DNA of 53,709 bases from an uncultured Bacteroidia bacterium (GTDB lineage Bacteria > Bacteroidota > Bacteroidia > Bacteroidales > UBA932). Under the pieces are notes generated by a model, which made no database searches, was not told the origin of the DNA, and saw only the letters and a list, made by a program, of their open reading frames with translations. The stretch spans positions 1-53,709 of the forward strand of contig CACYHF010000029.1 of assembly GCA_902774155.1 (NCBI GenBank). The letters run 5' to 3'. Made by a program: the position numbers and the translations under genes. Below are positions 34,919 through 42,457 of the stretch, piece by piece. Positions within the stretch are counted from its first letter, which is position 1. Each line of letters begins with the position of its first letter.

Positions 34919-36535
34919 ATGAAAAAGTATATCATTCTCGCTCTGATCGCAGCAGGCACCCTCAGCGTTGCCTCCTGTGCGAAATTCCTGGATGTGAAGG
35001 CCGAAGGTTCTCCTACCGCAGACCAGTACTTCCAGAACGACCAGCAGGCCGGCCGTGAACTCTATTGGGAGCAGGCCGTGGCCAACGATATCGTCTGGGG
35101 CCGTACCCGTGGTTATCCTACCCTGGCCACTTTCGAGTATACCGGTGACGAAAGCCCTCTTCGCAGCGTTTTCGGCAATGCCTATACCGAGGGTATGAAC
35201 CGTGCCAACTGGATCATCCAGCAGCTTCTTAACAAGGAGCTGCAAAACATGGCTCTTACTCCCGTTGAAAAACGCAGCCTGGGTGAAGCCTACTTCATGC
35301 GTGCCTACTGGCACTTCCTCATTGCCTACCGTTACGGCACCAAGGACCTGGGTGTTCCCTTCGTGGCCTATGAGACCGTGGAAGGGGGTTACAACAATGA
35401 GATTCCCGAGCAGCAGGCTACGGTGATGGAGGACTACAAGCTCATCATCAAGGACCTCCAGATGGCCGAGGAAATCCTTCCTAAGTTTGAGGAGTACGAT
35501 GCCGCCGACCGCGGACGCGCCCACAAGGCTGCCGCCGCTGCCGTGATGGCCAAGGTGTACGCCTATTGGGCAACCTGGGACAAGACCCAGTGGCCCAATG
35601 TGATCACCTGCGTGAATCGCCTGGAAACGGATTATGGCCGTGACCTTCATCCCGTATTCACGGACCTCTTTGCACCCGATGTGACCAAGTTCTTCACCAA
35701 GGAGTACTGCTGGGGTTATCCTTCCAACGGTTCCAACAACGGTAAGTCCGGTGGTTCCATCGAATTCCCCGGTGTCTCCCTGGAGAACAAGGGCTGGGGT
35801 AAGTTCAATGGCTGGGGCCAGTTCAAGCCCACCTACGACCTCTATGCCGAAATGGCCAAGGACAATATCGGTGACACCAAGAACGAGCGTCTGGCCGCCA
35901 CTATGCTGGAGTACGGTGACAAGTTTATGTACTTTGGTGAGGAGCGTGAGTACTTCTCCACTTCCGATGTAGAGTCCGGCTTCCAGATCTACAAGTTCAT
36001 GCAGCCCTTCGCCCCGGCCGATCCCCAGGGCGCCGGTTACCTGCTGGACAATGCCGACTGGCCCTGCACCCTCATCAACTGGCCCATCATCCGCTTCGCA
36101 GACTGCCTGCTGCTCCGTGCTGAGGCTTACCTCGTAGCTGGAAATGGTGGAAAGGCCAAGGAGGACATCAACCGCATCCGCAACCGTTCCCATCTGACTC
36201 CGCTGACGGCCGATGCCACCTGGAAGGACCTCTATCACGAGCGCCGCTGCGAACTGGCTTTCGAAATGGCCAACGACCACGCTGCAGACTGCAAGCGCTG
36301 GGCATACTCGGGTGCTCCTGAAATCCAGGCCCTGGCCCTGGAAGAGTTGAACAACCATCCTCAGGTCCGTCACTATGCAGACCGTAGCGATCCTCATTCG
36401 TTCTGCAGCATCGGTGATTATGAGGACTACAAGAACCAGCTCAAGTGGAACGACAAGTTCATCACCTTCCCTTATCCTTCCGAGCAGATCAACAAGTCTG
36501 CCGGCAAGCTTAAGAACCCTCCGACCTGGAACTAA
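34919..36535 (+). CDS. SusD-family lipoprotein (right arm) with an N-terminal 17-residue deletion
   Basis: Lipoprotein of 538 residues (MKKYIILALIAAGTLSVASC). It keeps YFMRAYWHFLIAYRYG, IRFADCLLLRAEAYL and LYHERRCELAFE and pairs with the right SusC. Compared with the left copy it lacks IDAVKSIYARLPQESFM: FQNDQQA runs directly into GRELYWEQ. That helix is one of the best conserved parts of SusD proteins, so the loss is unusual and could impair packing or SusC contact. The cut is exactly 51 bases and in frame. The ATG at 34919 is used; a GTG two codons upstream is possible. Confidence 0.94.
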   Translation: MKKYIILALIAAGTLSVASCAKFLDVKAEGSPTADQYFQNDQQAGRELYWEQAVANDIVWGRTRGYPTLATFEYTGDESPLRSVFGNAYTEGMNRANWIIQQLLNKELQNMALTPVEKRSLGEAYFMRAYWHFLIAYRYGTKDLGVPFVAYETVEGGYNNEIPEQQATVMEDYKLIIKDLQMAEEILPKFEEYDAADRGRAHKAAAAAVMAKVYAYWATWDKTQWPNVITCVNRLETDYGRDLHPVFTDLFAPDVTKFFTKEYCWGYPSNGSNNGKSGGSIEFPGVSLENKGWGKFNGWGQFKPTYDLYAEMAKDNIGDTKNERLAATMLEYGDKFMYFGEEREYFSTSDVESGFQIYKFMQPFAPADPQGAGYLLDNADWPCTLINWPIIRFADCLLLRAEAYLVAGNGGKAKEDINRIRNRSHLTPLTADATWKDLYHERRCELAFEMANDHAADCKRWAYSGAPEIQALALEELNNHPQVRHYADRSDPHSFCSIGDYEDYKNQLKWNDKFITFPYPSEQINKSAGKLKNPPTWN

Positions 36536-36541
36536 TCGGAT

Positions 36542-36566
36542 AGATTCCCGGTCAAGCCGGGAATGA
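36542..36566 (+). repeat. Dispersed GTCAT...ATC palindromic repeat after SusD
   Basis: AGATTCCCGG, a short loop TCAAG and CCGGGAATGAC form a strong hairpin six bases after the SusD stop. It has the same end signature as the copies inside the GH106 and metG genes. Confidence 0.8.
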
Positions 36567-36577
36567 CAATACTTTTC

Positions 36578-36608
36578 GGAGCGGCCCCAATGGGTCGCTC
36601 CTTTTTTT
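36578..36608 (+). terminator. Rho-independent terminator of the right SusC/D arm
   Basis: GGAGCGGCCC, loop CAAT, GGGTCGCTCC, then a run of seven T. The stem matches the terminator of the left arm at 24216-24241, showing that the inverted duplication reaches both ends of the locus. Confidence 0.9.
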
Positions 36609-36655
36609 ATCACAAGAATCATTCTCGCGGTTCTGTCTATTTCTTGTTATTTATG

Positions 36656-36663
36656 TAATTTTG
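36656..36663 (+). promoter_or_regulatory. Bacteroidetes-type -7 box for the GH20 gene
   Basis: TAATTTTG, an exact TAnnTTTG, 33 bases before the ATG at 36697. TTCTG about 20 bases upstream is a weak -33 candidate. Confidence 0.5.
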
Positions 36664-36696
36664 TAATCATACCACAAAGATGAAACTATTCTGAAG

Positions 36697-38328
36697 ATGA
36701 AAAATAATTACCTTTTGCGGTCCTTGGCGCTAAGTGCGCTGGTGATGCTGCCGCTGCTGCTTTCTGCACAAGAGGTGAGCGTGAACGGCCTCCAAGCAGG
36801 AACCGTCCGTGACCTCTGGCGCCAGGAGAACATTCCTACTGACGCCATCTACATCATCCCCACCCACGGGGTGCTGTATGTAAAGGTTCAAAAACCGGCC
36901 GGCCCCATGGATCTCATTCCCGCTCCGGTGGCGTATACCGTGCTCCCCGGGAGCATTCGAAGCAACGCATTAACGCAACTGCCCCAGGAGGTTATCCTTT
37001 CGGAAGAAGCGCTCCGTCGCCGACTGGAAGGACGGGAACTGGCTCCCTGGCAGCTCAAATCGGCCTATTGGCTGGAAGTGGGGAAAAAAGGTGTTAAGAT
37101 GGAGGCGGCCGATGAGGAAGGCGCATTTTATGCCCGCCAGACACTGAACATGATGACCCGCCTGGGCGATGAAGTGACCTGCTGCACCATCCTGGACTGG
37201 CCGCGGTTCCAGTACCGGGGCCTTATGCTGGACGAAAGCCGGAATTTCCAGGGGAAAAGCTTTGTACTGAAGCAACTGGAAATGATGGCCCTTCTCAAGA
37301 TGAACCGTTTCCATTTCCATCTGGTGGACAATCCGGGGTGGCGCCTGCAGATAGATGCCTACCCACGGCTCACCCAGCTCACCGCCTGGCGTCCTGAACC
37401 GGATTTCTGGGACTGGGAAAAGGATGAAACAGGAGGCGATTTCCTGGAAGAAGGGACGCCAGAGGCCTATGGTGGCTATTATACCAAGCAGGATATCGCT
37501 GAAATCCTGGCGTTTGCGGCCGAAAGGCACATCGAGGTGATTCCTGAAATCGAGATGCCCGGGCACAATTATGAAACCCGCGCCGCTTATCCGGAACTCT
37601 CCTGTTCCCTGCCTGGTGGCGGACCGGACGCCTGGGAACTGTGTCCCGGCAAGGAGAGCACCTACGAGTTTCTGGAGAAAGTGCTGCTGGAGGTATTTGA
37701 CCTGTTCCCTTCCCAATATGTCCATATCGGTGGCGACGAAGCCGGCAAGCGCAACTGGGAACGTTGCCCGGACTGCAAGGCCCGGATGAAAGCCGAAGGT
37801 CTCCAGAGCGTGGAAGAACTGCAGAGTTATCTGATTAAGCGGATGGAGCGATTTGCACACGGACACGGCAAGCGCATCATCGGCTGGGACGAGATCCTGC
37901 AAGGGGGCCTGGCCCCGGATGCCACCGTGATGTCCTGGCGGGGAACCGAGGGAGGCCTGCGGGCCGTTGCAGAAGGCCACGACGTGATTTTCACGCCCAC
38001 CACTTACTGTTACCTGGATTATCACCAGGATCCCAACCAGTACCGGCCTGCGGGGAAGTATCTTCCCCTGGAGAAGGTATACGCCTTCGATCCCATGCTG
38101 GAAGGCATCTCCAGGGCCGATGCCCACCATGTCCTGGGTTTGCAGGGCAACCTGTGGACCGAGTGGGTCCATGAGGCCTGGCACGCGGAGATGATGCTCT
38201 ATCCCCGCGCCTTCGCCATTGCCGAAACGGGCTGGACGCCAGCCGATCAAAAGGATTATGCCGACTTTGCACGCCGGGCGGCCGCCTTTTCAGCAGTCGC
38301 CCGGACGATGGGGTATACCGTATATTAA
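36697..38328 (+). CDS. GH20 beta-N-acetylhexosaminidase with a GH27 tail at its N-terminus
   Basis: Exported enzyme of 543 residues (signal ends LLSAQ). Residues about 70-165 are the GH20b-type domain (PAPVAYTVLPG), and residues 170-540 are the catalytic barrel with YRGLMLDESRNF, FHFHLVDNPGW and the catalytic pair Asp347-Glu348 in HIGGDEAG. It removes terminal beta-GlcNAc or beta-GalNAc. Residues 30-66 (GLQAGTVRDLWRQ through HGVLYVK) are not part of GH20. They copy the extreme C-terminus of the GH27 enzyme at the other end of the window, including 24 identical bases (36802-36825 against 798-821). This looks like a deletion chimera in which a second GH27 gene lost everything but its signal and tail. 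Confidence 0.92.
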   Translation: MKNNYLLRSLALSALVMLPLLLSAQEVSVNGLQAGTVRDLWRQENIPTDAIYIIPTHGVLYVKVQKPAGPMDLIPAPVAYTVLPGSIRSNALTQLPQEVILSEEALRRRLEGRELAPWQLKSAYWLEVGKKGVKMEAADEEGAFYARQTLNMMTRLGDEVTCCTILDWPRFQYRGLMLDESRNFQGKSFVLKQLEMMALLKMNRFHFHLVDNPGWRLQIDAYPRLTQLTAWRPEPDFWDWEKDETGGDFLEEGTPEAYGGYYTKQDIAEILAFAAERHIEVIPEIEMPGHNYETRAAYPELSCSLPGGGPDAWELCPGKESTYEFLEKVLLEVFDLFPSQYVHIGGDEAGKRNWERCPDCKARMKAEGLQSVEELQSYLIKRMERFAHGHGKRIIGWDEILQGGLAPDATVMSWRGTEGGLRAVAEGHDVIFTPTTYCYLDYHQDPNQYRPAGKYLPLEKVYAFDPMLEGISRADAHHVLGLQGNLWTEWVHEAWHAEMMLYPRAFAIAETGWTPADQKDYADFARRAAAFSAVARTMGYTVY

Positions 38329-38347
38329 GAATCTTACAGGTTTCCCG

Positions 38348-38882
38348 TTATTTCGAGTCTCTTAAGGCGTTCCGGGTGGAGTCGTCGTCATCGGCGCTCG
38401 ACTTACCCAAAAGACGGAGGACTTCCGGCGCCAGGGGGCTGCCTTCCTTCACCAGAGCGTCCAGCAGCTGCTTGTTGTGCGCTCCGCCCATCTGGATAGC
38501 GGCAAATACAGCGGCTTCGCCAGCCTCGCCGGGCGTGAGGCTAGTGTCAACGAGCTTCTGCAAATCCGTCAGTTTATTCCGGCCGATCCAATAAAGGACA
38601 TCGGCCTTGGCGGTGTCCGGAAGGGTGGGGAACAGTTTCTTGACCGTCTTGACAAGGGCCTTGGGGCCGGCGGTTTCATCGGCATACTCCAAAACGGCGT
38701 TGGCGTAAATGCGGTTGCCGCTGGTTAGCGCCTCCGTCCGAAAGCAGTTTCCAGGCGTCCTGGCACTTCAGGTGCGTGGCTTTTTCCGTGGGGAAGGCCG
38801 TCAGGGGCCTGTCCAGGGTATTCTGCCCCCAGACGGCAAGGGTCAGGGACAGCGCTGCAAGGAGGGATACTATCTTTTTCAT
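38348..38882 (-). pseudogene. Helical-repeat exported protein, frameshifted
   Basis: Two overlapping frames make one protein. The first gives a signal peptide (MKKIVSLLAALSLTLAVWGQ) and LDRPLTAFPTEKATHLKCQDAWKL. After about KLLSDGG the sense continues in another frame as ALTSGNRIYANAVLEYADE, then helical HEAT-like sequence (PKALVKTVKKLFPTL, PLAPEVLRLLG). A one-base indel near 38720-38740 is the simplest cause: either a real mutation or a sequencing error. If repaired the protein would have about 177 residues. The start overlaps the Gfo/Idh stop by ATGA. Somewhat similar leaders occur on longer exported proteins with a DUF1080 domain, so this may be a shortened relic; that is a guess. Confidence 0.65.
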
Positions 38883-40198
38883 AGGCTCATATAAGATGCC
38901 CACGGGGTGCGCATGGGCTGGTTAATGAGGGCGTTGGCCGCATCGTCACCAATGAAGCGGCAGGTATCAGGATCAAAGTTCAGGGTGCGGTTCAGGCGCA
39001 AGGCGGCCGATCCGATATTCACGATGGTGCAGCTGTGGTGGCCGATCCTTTCGTCCAAAGCGAAATGCTGCCGGGTGCGCACGCAATCCAGGAAATCCGT
39101 ATGGCGGGGTGCCGGGGCGGGCAGTTCGTTCAGGAAGGCCTGCGGGTTCTGTACGCCCGGAATGTCGCATTCGAAGCCCTGATACACCTTGCCGTTGGGA
39201 CCTTCGATATAAGGCACCTTGCCGGACGACTCGAATCCTTCGCCCTCCAGGATGATCCGGCAGCCATCGGCATACGTGTAAGTGATTTTGCGCCAGATAC
39301 CTACGGCATCCGCGTCTTGTACGGGGGCATCCACCTCCACCTTTACAGGGTAGGTGTCATCCTTTCCTAAAATATACTGTACAGGGTCTATGTAGTGCTG
39401 GCCCATGTCTCCCAGGCCGCCGCTTTCGTAGTCCCAGTAGCCGCGGAAGGTCTGGTGCACCCGATGCGGATGATACGGCTTGTAAGGCGCCGGTCCCAGC
39501 CACATGTCGTAGTCCAGTTCTTCGGGGATGGGCTGCTGCACCAGGCCGGTCTTACCGGTCCAGTAAAACTTCCACGCAAAGCCCGTGGAGGCCGATATGC
39601 GTACGGTGAGGGGCCAGCCCAGCACACCGCTGTCCACCAGTTTCTTCAGGGGTTCCACCGTGGTGCCCAGCCCGTAGAAGGTATCCGTAAAGCGGAACCA
39701 GGTGTCCAGGCGGAAGATGCGGCCATAGTCGTGGACGGCCTTCACCACCTTTTCTCCTTCGCCGATGGTACGGGTCATGGGTTTTTCGCAGAAGATGTCC
39801 TTCCCGGCCTTGGCGGCCTCTACGGCCATGATGCCGTGCCAGTGGGACGGCGTGGCAATGTGCACGATGTCCACGTTGGGGTCGTGTACCAGGTCCCGCC
39901 AGTCCTTATAGGGCTGCAGCTGCGTGTTGAAACGCTCTACGCCCGCATCCAGCGCCTTCCGGAGATGGTACTTATCCACGTCGCAGACCGCTACCAGGCG
40001 GCATCGCTCATCCGACGCAAAATGCAAGCCGCTCATGCCGATACCCCCGGTACCGATGATTCCCCGCGTAAGCTGGTCACTGGGCGCCGTGTAACGCGTG
40101 TTACCGCCCAGTTTTCCCAGCACTTCCCGGGGCAAAATGGTGAAAAGGCCCACTCCCAGGCCGGCCTTTTTCAAGAATTCCCTTCTGTTTTGTGCCAT
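38879..40198 (-). CDS. Tat-exported Gfo/Idh/MocA-family oxidoreductase
   Basis: Protein of 439 residues. The N-terminus RREFLKKAGLGVGLF is a twin-arginine signal, so it is folded with its nucleotide cofactor and then exported. The Rossmann domain shows RGIIGTGGIGMSG, VAVCDVD and CEKPM; the C-terminal part (DMWLGPAPYKPY, GYWDYESGGLGDMGQHYIDP) is that of exported glycoside oxidoreductases. In Bacteroidetes such enzymes oxidise sugars at C3 so that DUF1080 proteins can release the aglycone, and the GH16-DUF1080 protein in this window would be a natural partner (inference). It shares an ATGA overlap with the frameshifted gene downstream. Minus-strand TATATTTA at 40221-40228 is a near-match promoter box. 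Confidence 0.88.
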   Translation of the reverse strand: MAQNRREFLKKAGLGVGLFTILPREVLGKLGGNTRYTAPSDQLTRGIIGTGGIGMSGLHFASDERCRLVAVCDVDKYHLRKALDAGVERFNTQLQPYKDWRDLVHDPNVDIVHIATPSHWHGIMAVEAAKAGKDIFCEKPMTRTIGEGEKVVKAVHDYGRIFRLDTWFRFTDTFYGLGTTVEPLKKLVDSGVLGWPLTVRISASTGFAWKFYWTGKTGLVQQPIPEELDYDMWLGPAPYKPYHPHRVHQTFRGYWDYESGGLGDMGQHYIDPVQYILGKDDTYPVKVEVDAPVQDADAVGIWRKITYTYADGCRIILEGEGFESSGKVPYIEGPNGKVYQGFECDIPGVQNPQAFLNELPAPAPRHTDFLDCVRTRQHFALDERIGHHSCTIVNIGSAALRLNRTLNFDPDTCRFIGDDAANALINQPMRTPWASYMSL

Positions 40199-40258
40199 AG
40201 TTCTATGTGATTAGACAGTGTAAATATACGGATTCTGGGGAAAACAGCATAATTTTTG

Positions 40259-40266
40259 TACCTTTG
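40259..40266 (+). promoter_or_regulatory. Bacteroidetes-type -7 box for the exported protein/M16 unit
   Basis: TACCTTTG, an exact TAnnTTTG, 25 bases before the ATG at 40292. No good -33 TTTG is seen. Confidence 0.5.
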
Positions 40267-40291
40267 TTTCGCCGAAAAAATAGAGACAGTC

Positions 40292-41143
40292 ATGAAAAAA
40301 CTCATCATATGCCTGGCAAGCCTGTTGCTGCTGGTCCCCGTCTGGGGCCAGGGCCGGGTAAGCACCCGCAAATACATCGTAAGCGATTTCACGGATAAGA
40401 TCACCCAGGTGGTCCTCACCGGAAATGACGTAATGGACAGCGCATTACGGACGGAAATCTCCAATAACTGGACGGCATCGGCCTTCGAGTTCTGCACCCT
40501 GGAAAAGTTCGAGCAGCTGAAATCCAATAGCCAGTATTACTTCCTTCTTCCGGCCGAAAGCCGCTTCAAAGGGGAAGAGAATCCCGGCATCCTGTTTTTA
40601 TCGCTGTTAAAGGGCGATCCCGATGCAGCGAAAGGAATCGGCGAGATGACCGACATCATTTCCCTGCCCCTGTGCGCCGCCATGGGTGGCAGCGGACGGG
40701 AACTGATCTATTTGGGCGCCGTGGTAAAATCCATTCAGGAATTCACTCTGGCGGCTATGGAAAGCGAGAAAGTGGCCTATGCCAAAACCCTCTGGTTCAA
40801 CGAGAACTACGCCAAATACGGCAAGATGAAGCAGATTTACCTGGCCCGGGAAGATCTGGCGGAATCCGTGACGGAAAAAGACCTGGAACGCTATCTGGAC
40901 GCCGATATTTTCCTGGTAGACGAGTCCAAGGTGGATGAAGTGTACCTCCGCGGAGATTACAACACGCTGGTAAGCTATACCGTAGCGCCTGTCGTGCCCG
41001 AAGAAAAATCCTCCTACTGCTACAAGCTGCTTTTTGAGGCCGATACCCACACGCTCTTTTACATCCATCGGCATAAAATCACCCCTAAGTTCGGCGAGGG
41101 ATTCCTGACAGAAGACCTCAAACGCCTGGCCCGGAAACGATGA
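40292..41143 (+). CDS. Exported protein of unknown function
   Basis: Protein of 283 residues with a clear signal peptide (MKKLIICLASLLLLVPVWGQ), so periplasmic or surface. I do not recognise a family. It contains KYIVSDFTDKITQVVLTG at the start of the mature chain, a central alpha/beta region (LIYLGAVVKSIQEFTLAAM) and ends KRLARKR. There are no transmembrane segments after the signal and no metal or catalytic motif I can point to. The stop overlaps the ATG of the M16 peptidase (ATGA), so the two are probably made together. ATG 40292 was chosen because a start 12 codons upstream would bury the signal peptide and overlap the promoter. Confidence 0.8.
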   Translation: MKKLIICLASLLLLVPVWGQGRVSTRKYIVSDFTDKITQVVLTGNDVMDSALRTEISNNWTASAFEFCTLEKFEQLKSNSQYYFLLPAESRFKGEENPGILFLSLLKGDPDAAKGIGEMTDIISLPLCAAMGGSGRELIYLGAVVKSIQEFTLAAMESEKVAYAKTLWFNENYAKYGKMKQIYLAREDLAESVTEKDLERYLDADIFLVDESKVDEVYLRGDYNTLVSYTVAPVVPEEKSSYCYKLLFEADTHTLFYIHRHKITPKFGEGFLTEDLKRLARKR

Positions 41144-42384
41144 AAAGCGGCCTCTCTGCATCCGGCGTACGCTACGCCGTCCGGCAAAGCGGGCGCGCCG
41201 TGGCGTATTGCGCCCTCACCATCGGCTGCGGCACCCGGGACGAATCCGGATTTCCGGCCGGCATAGCCCATTTTGTTGAGCACACCCTGTTCCGCGGAAC
41301 CGCCCGCAAGAGTGCCGCCGTCATTGGCGGCTACCTGGACCGTCTGGGCGGCGAATTGAACGCCTACACCACCAAAGAAGAGATTGTCCTGCACGCCACA
41401 GTGCTGAAGGAAGACCTGGGCAAAGCCACCCGGCTGCTGTTCGAACTGGCCCTGGAAGCCACCTTCCCGGACAAGGAAATCGAGACCGAGCGCGGAGTGG
41501 TCCTGGACGAAATCATCTCCTACAAAGACAATCCGGCCGAAGATGTCTACGACCGCTTCGAAAACCTCCTGTTCCAGGGAACGCCCCTGGAAACGCCCAT
41601 CCTGGGCACTGCCGCCTCAGTGAAAAAGATCACCCCGGAAATGCTTCGCCGCTTCGTGGCCGAACGTTTCACCCCCGACCGCATGGTTTTCACCGTAGTG
41701 GCCGATATCCCCGAAGAAAAGCTGGAAAAACAGGTACTGTCTCTTCTTGCCGGCATGCAGACCTTTTCCTCCGCGAAAAAAAAGGCCGATGCTACGGAAA
41801 AGGCCGGTACCCCGTCCATCTCAAATCAAGAACCTTTCCATAAGGTTGTGGACAAACGACACCACGAGGTGAATGCGGTGTTGGGCGGAAGGGCGCCTTC
41901 ACTGTATGAGATGCCGGACAGACTGGTGTGCGCCATGCTGGCCAACATCCTGGGCGGCCCGGCCTCCAACTCCCTTTTGAATAAAGAGCTGCGGGAAAAA
42001 CGCGGCTGGGTGTACGGCATTGAATCCTCCTACACGCAATATGCCGATACCGGCATCCTGGCCATCACCTTCGGCTGTGACCGGCCCAACCTGGACGGCT
42101 GCCAGGAGGCTATCGGCAAGATTCTCAAGCGTTTGCAGGAAGTTCCTTTCACGGATCGGCAGTTGCGTTCCTACCGGAAGCAGTTGCTGGGACAGCTGGC
42201 TATCGGCTCCGAATCCGGCGAAGCCCAGTGCCTGTCCATGGGGAAAAGCATGCTGGCCTGGGGAAGCATCATGAGTCCGCAGGAGACCCGTAAACAATTG
42301 GAGGCCATCACACCCGATGACCTCCAAGCTTTGGCGAAACGCCTGTTCTCCCCCGACAACCTATCCTCCCTAATATATCTATAA
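41140..42384 (+). CDS. M16-family zinc peptidase with in-frame hairpin element
   Basis: Protein of 414 residues without a signal peptide. The inverted zinc motif HFVEH (residues 44-48) and the downstream ETERGVVLDEI identify an active M16B peptidase (pitrilysin/processing-peptidase type). The second half (about 230-414) is the usual inactive partner domain, with GGPASNSLLNKELREKRGWVYGI. Between the two halves the linker TFSSAKKKADATEKAGT is encoded by a hairpin element at 41762-41803 that also occurs in dnaG. Members of the family cut peptides or take part in protein quality control; the substrate is unknown. It is coupled to the exported protein upstream. Confidence 0.88.
   Translation: MKSGLSASGVRYAVRQSGRAVAYCALTIGCGTRDESGFPAGIAHFVEHTLFRGTARKSAAVIGGYLDRLGGELNAYTTKEEIVLHATVLKEDLGKATRLLFELALEATFPDKEIETERGVVLDEIISYKDNPAEDVYDRFENLLFQGTPLETPILGTAASVKKITPEMLRRFVAERFTPDRMVFTVVADIPEEKLEKQVLSLLAGMQTFSSAKKKADATEKAGTPSISNQEPFHKVVDKRHHEVNAVLGGRAPSLYEMPDRLVCAMLANILGGPASNSLLNKELREKRGWVYGIESSYTQYADTGILAITFGCDRPNLDGCQEAIGKILKRLQEVPFTDRQLRSYRKQLLGQLAIGSESGEAQCLSMGKSMLAWGSIMSPQETRKQLEAITPDDLQALAKRLFSPDNLSSLIYL
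41762..41803 (+). repeat. Hairpin element with conserved 26-base loop (copy 1, in M16 gene)
   Basis: Arms CCTTTTCC and GGAAAAGG enclose a 26-base loop (41770-41795) that is identical at 22 positions to the loop of the dnaG copy at 47693-47718 (TCCGC...AAGGCCGATGCT). The arms differ from the dnaG arms but pair perfectly in each copy. Confidence 0.65.
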
Positions 42385-42386
42385 GT

Positions 42387-42457
42387 CCCTCCCCCGAGGG
42401 GAGGGGTTTCGGGTGGGGGTAACGTGGGGCAAACTGTTGCAAACGTCAGTTTGCAAC
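42387..42457. repeat. Two hairpins between convergent M16 and recQ genes
   Basis: CCCTCCCC, CGA, GGGGAGGG forms a G/C-only hairpin just after the M16 stop. GTTGCAAAC, GTCA, GTTTGCAAC (42436-42457) is a perfect 9-bp hairpin whose loop contains the recQ stop codon on the minus strand. Neither is followed by a strong T-run. The first resembles short repeats often scattered between genes in this phylum. They may stop transcription from both sides. Confidence 0.55.

Noticed and set aside
31676-36622. A very long open frame (1648 codons) on the minus strand over the right SusC/SusD arm
   Set aside because: Antisense shadow of the second SusC/SusD pair; it resembles the shadow over the first pair only because the sense genes are paralogues.
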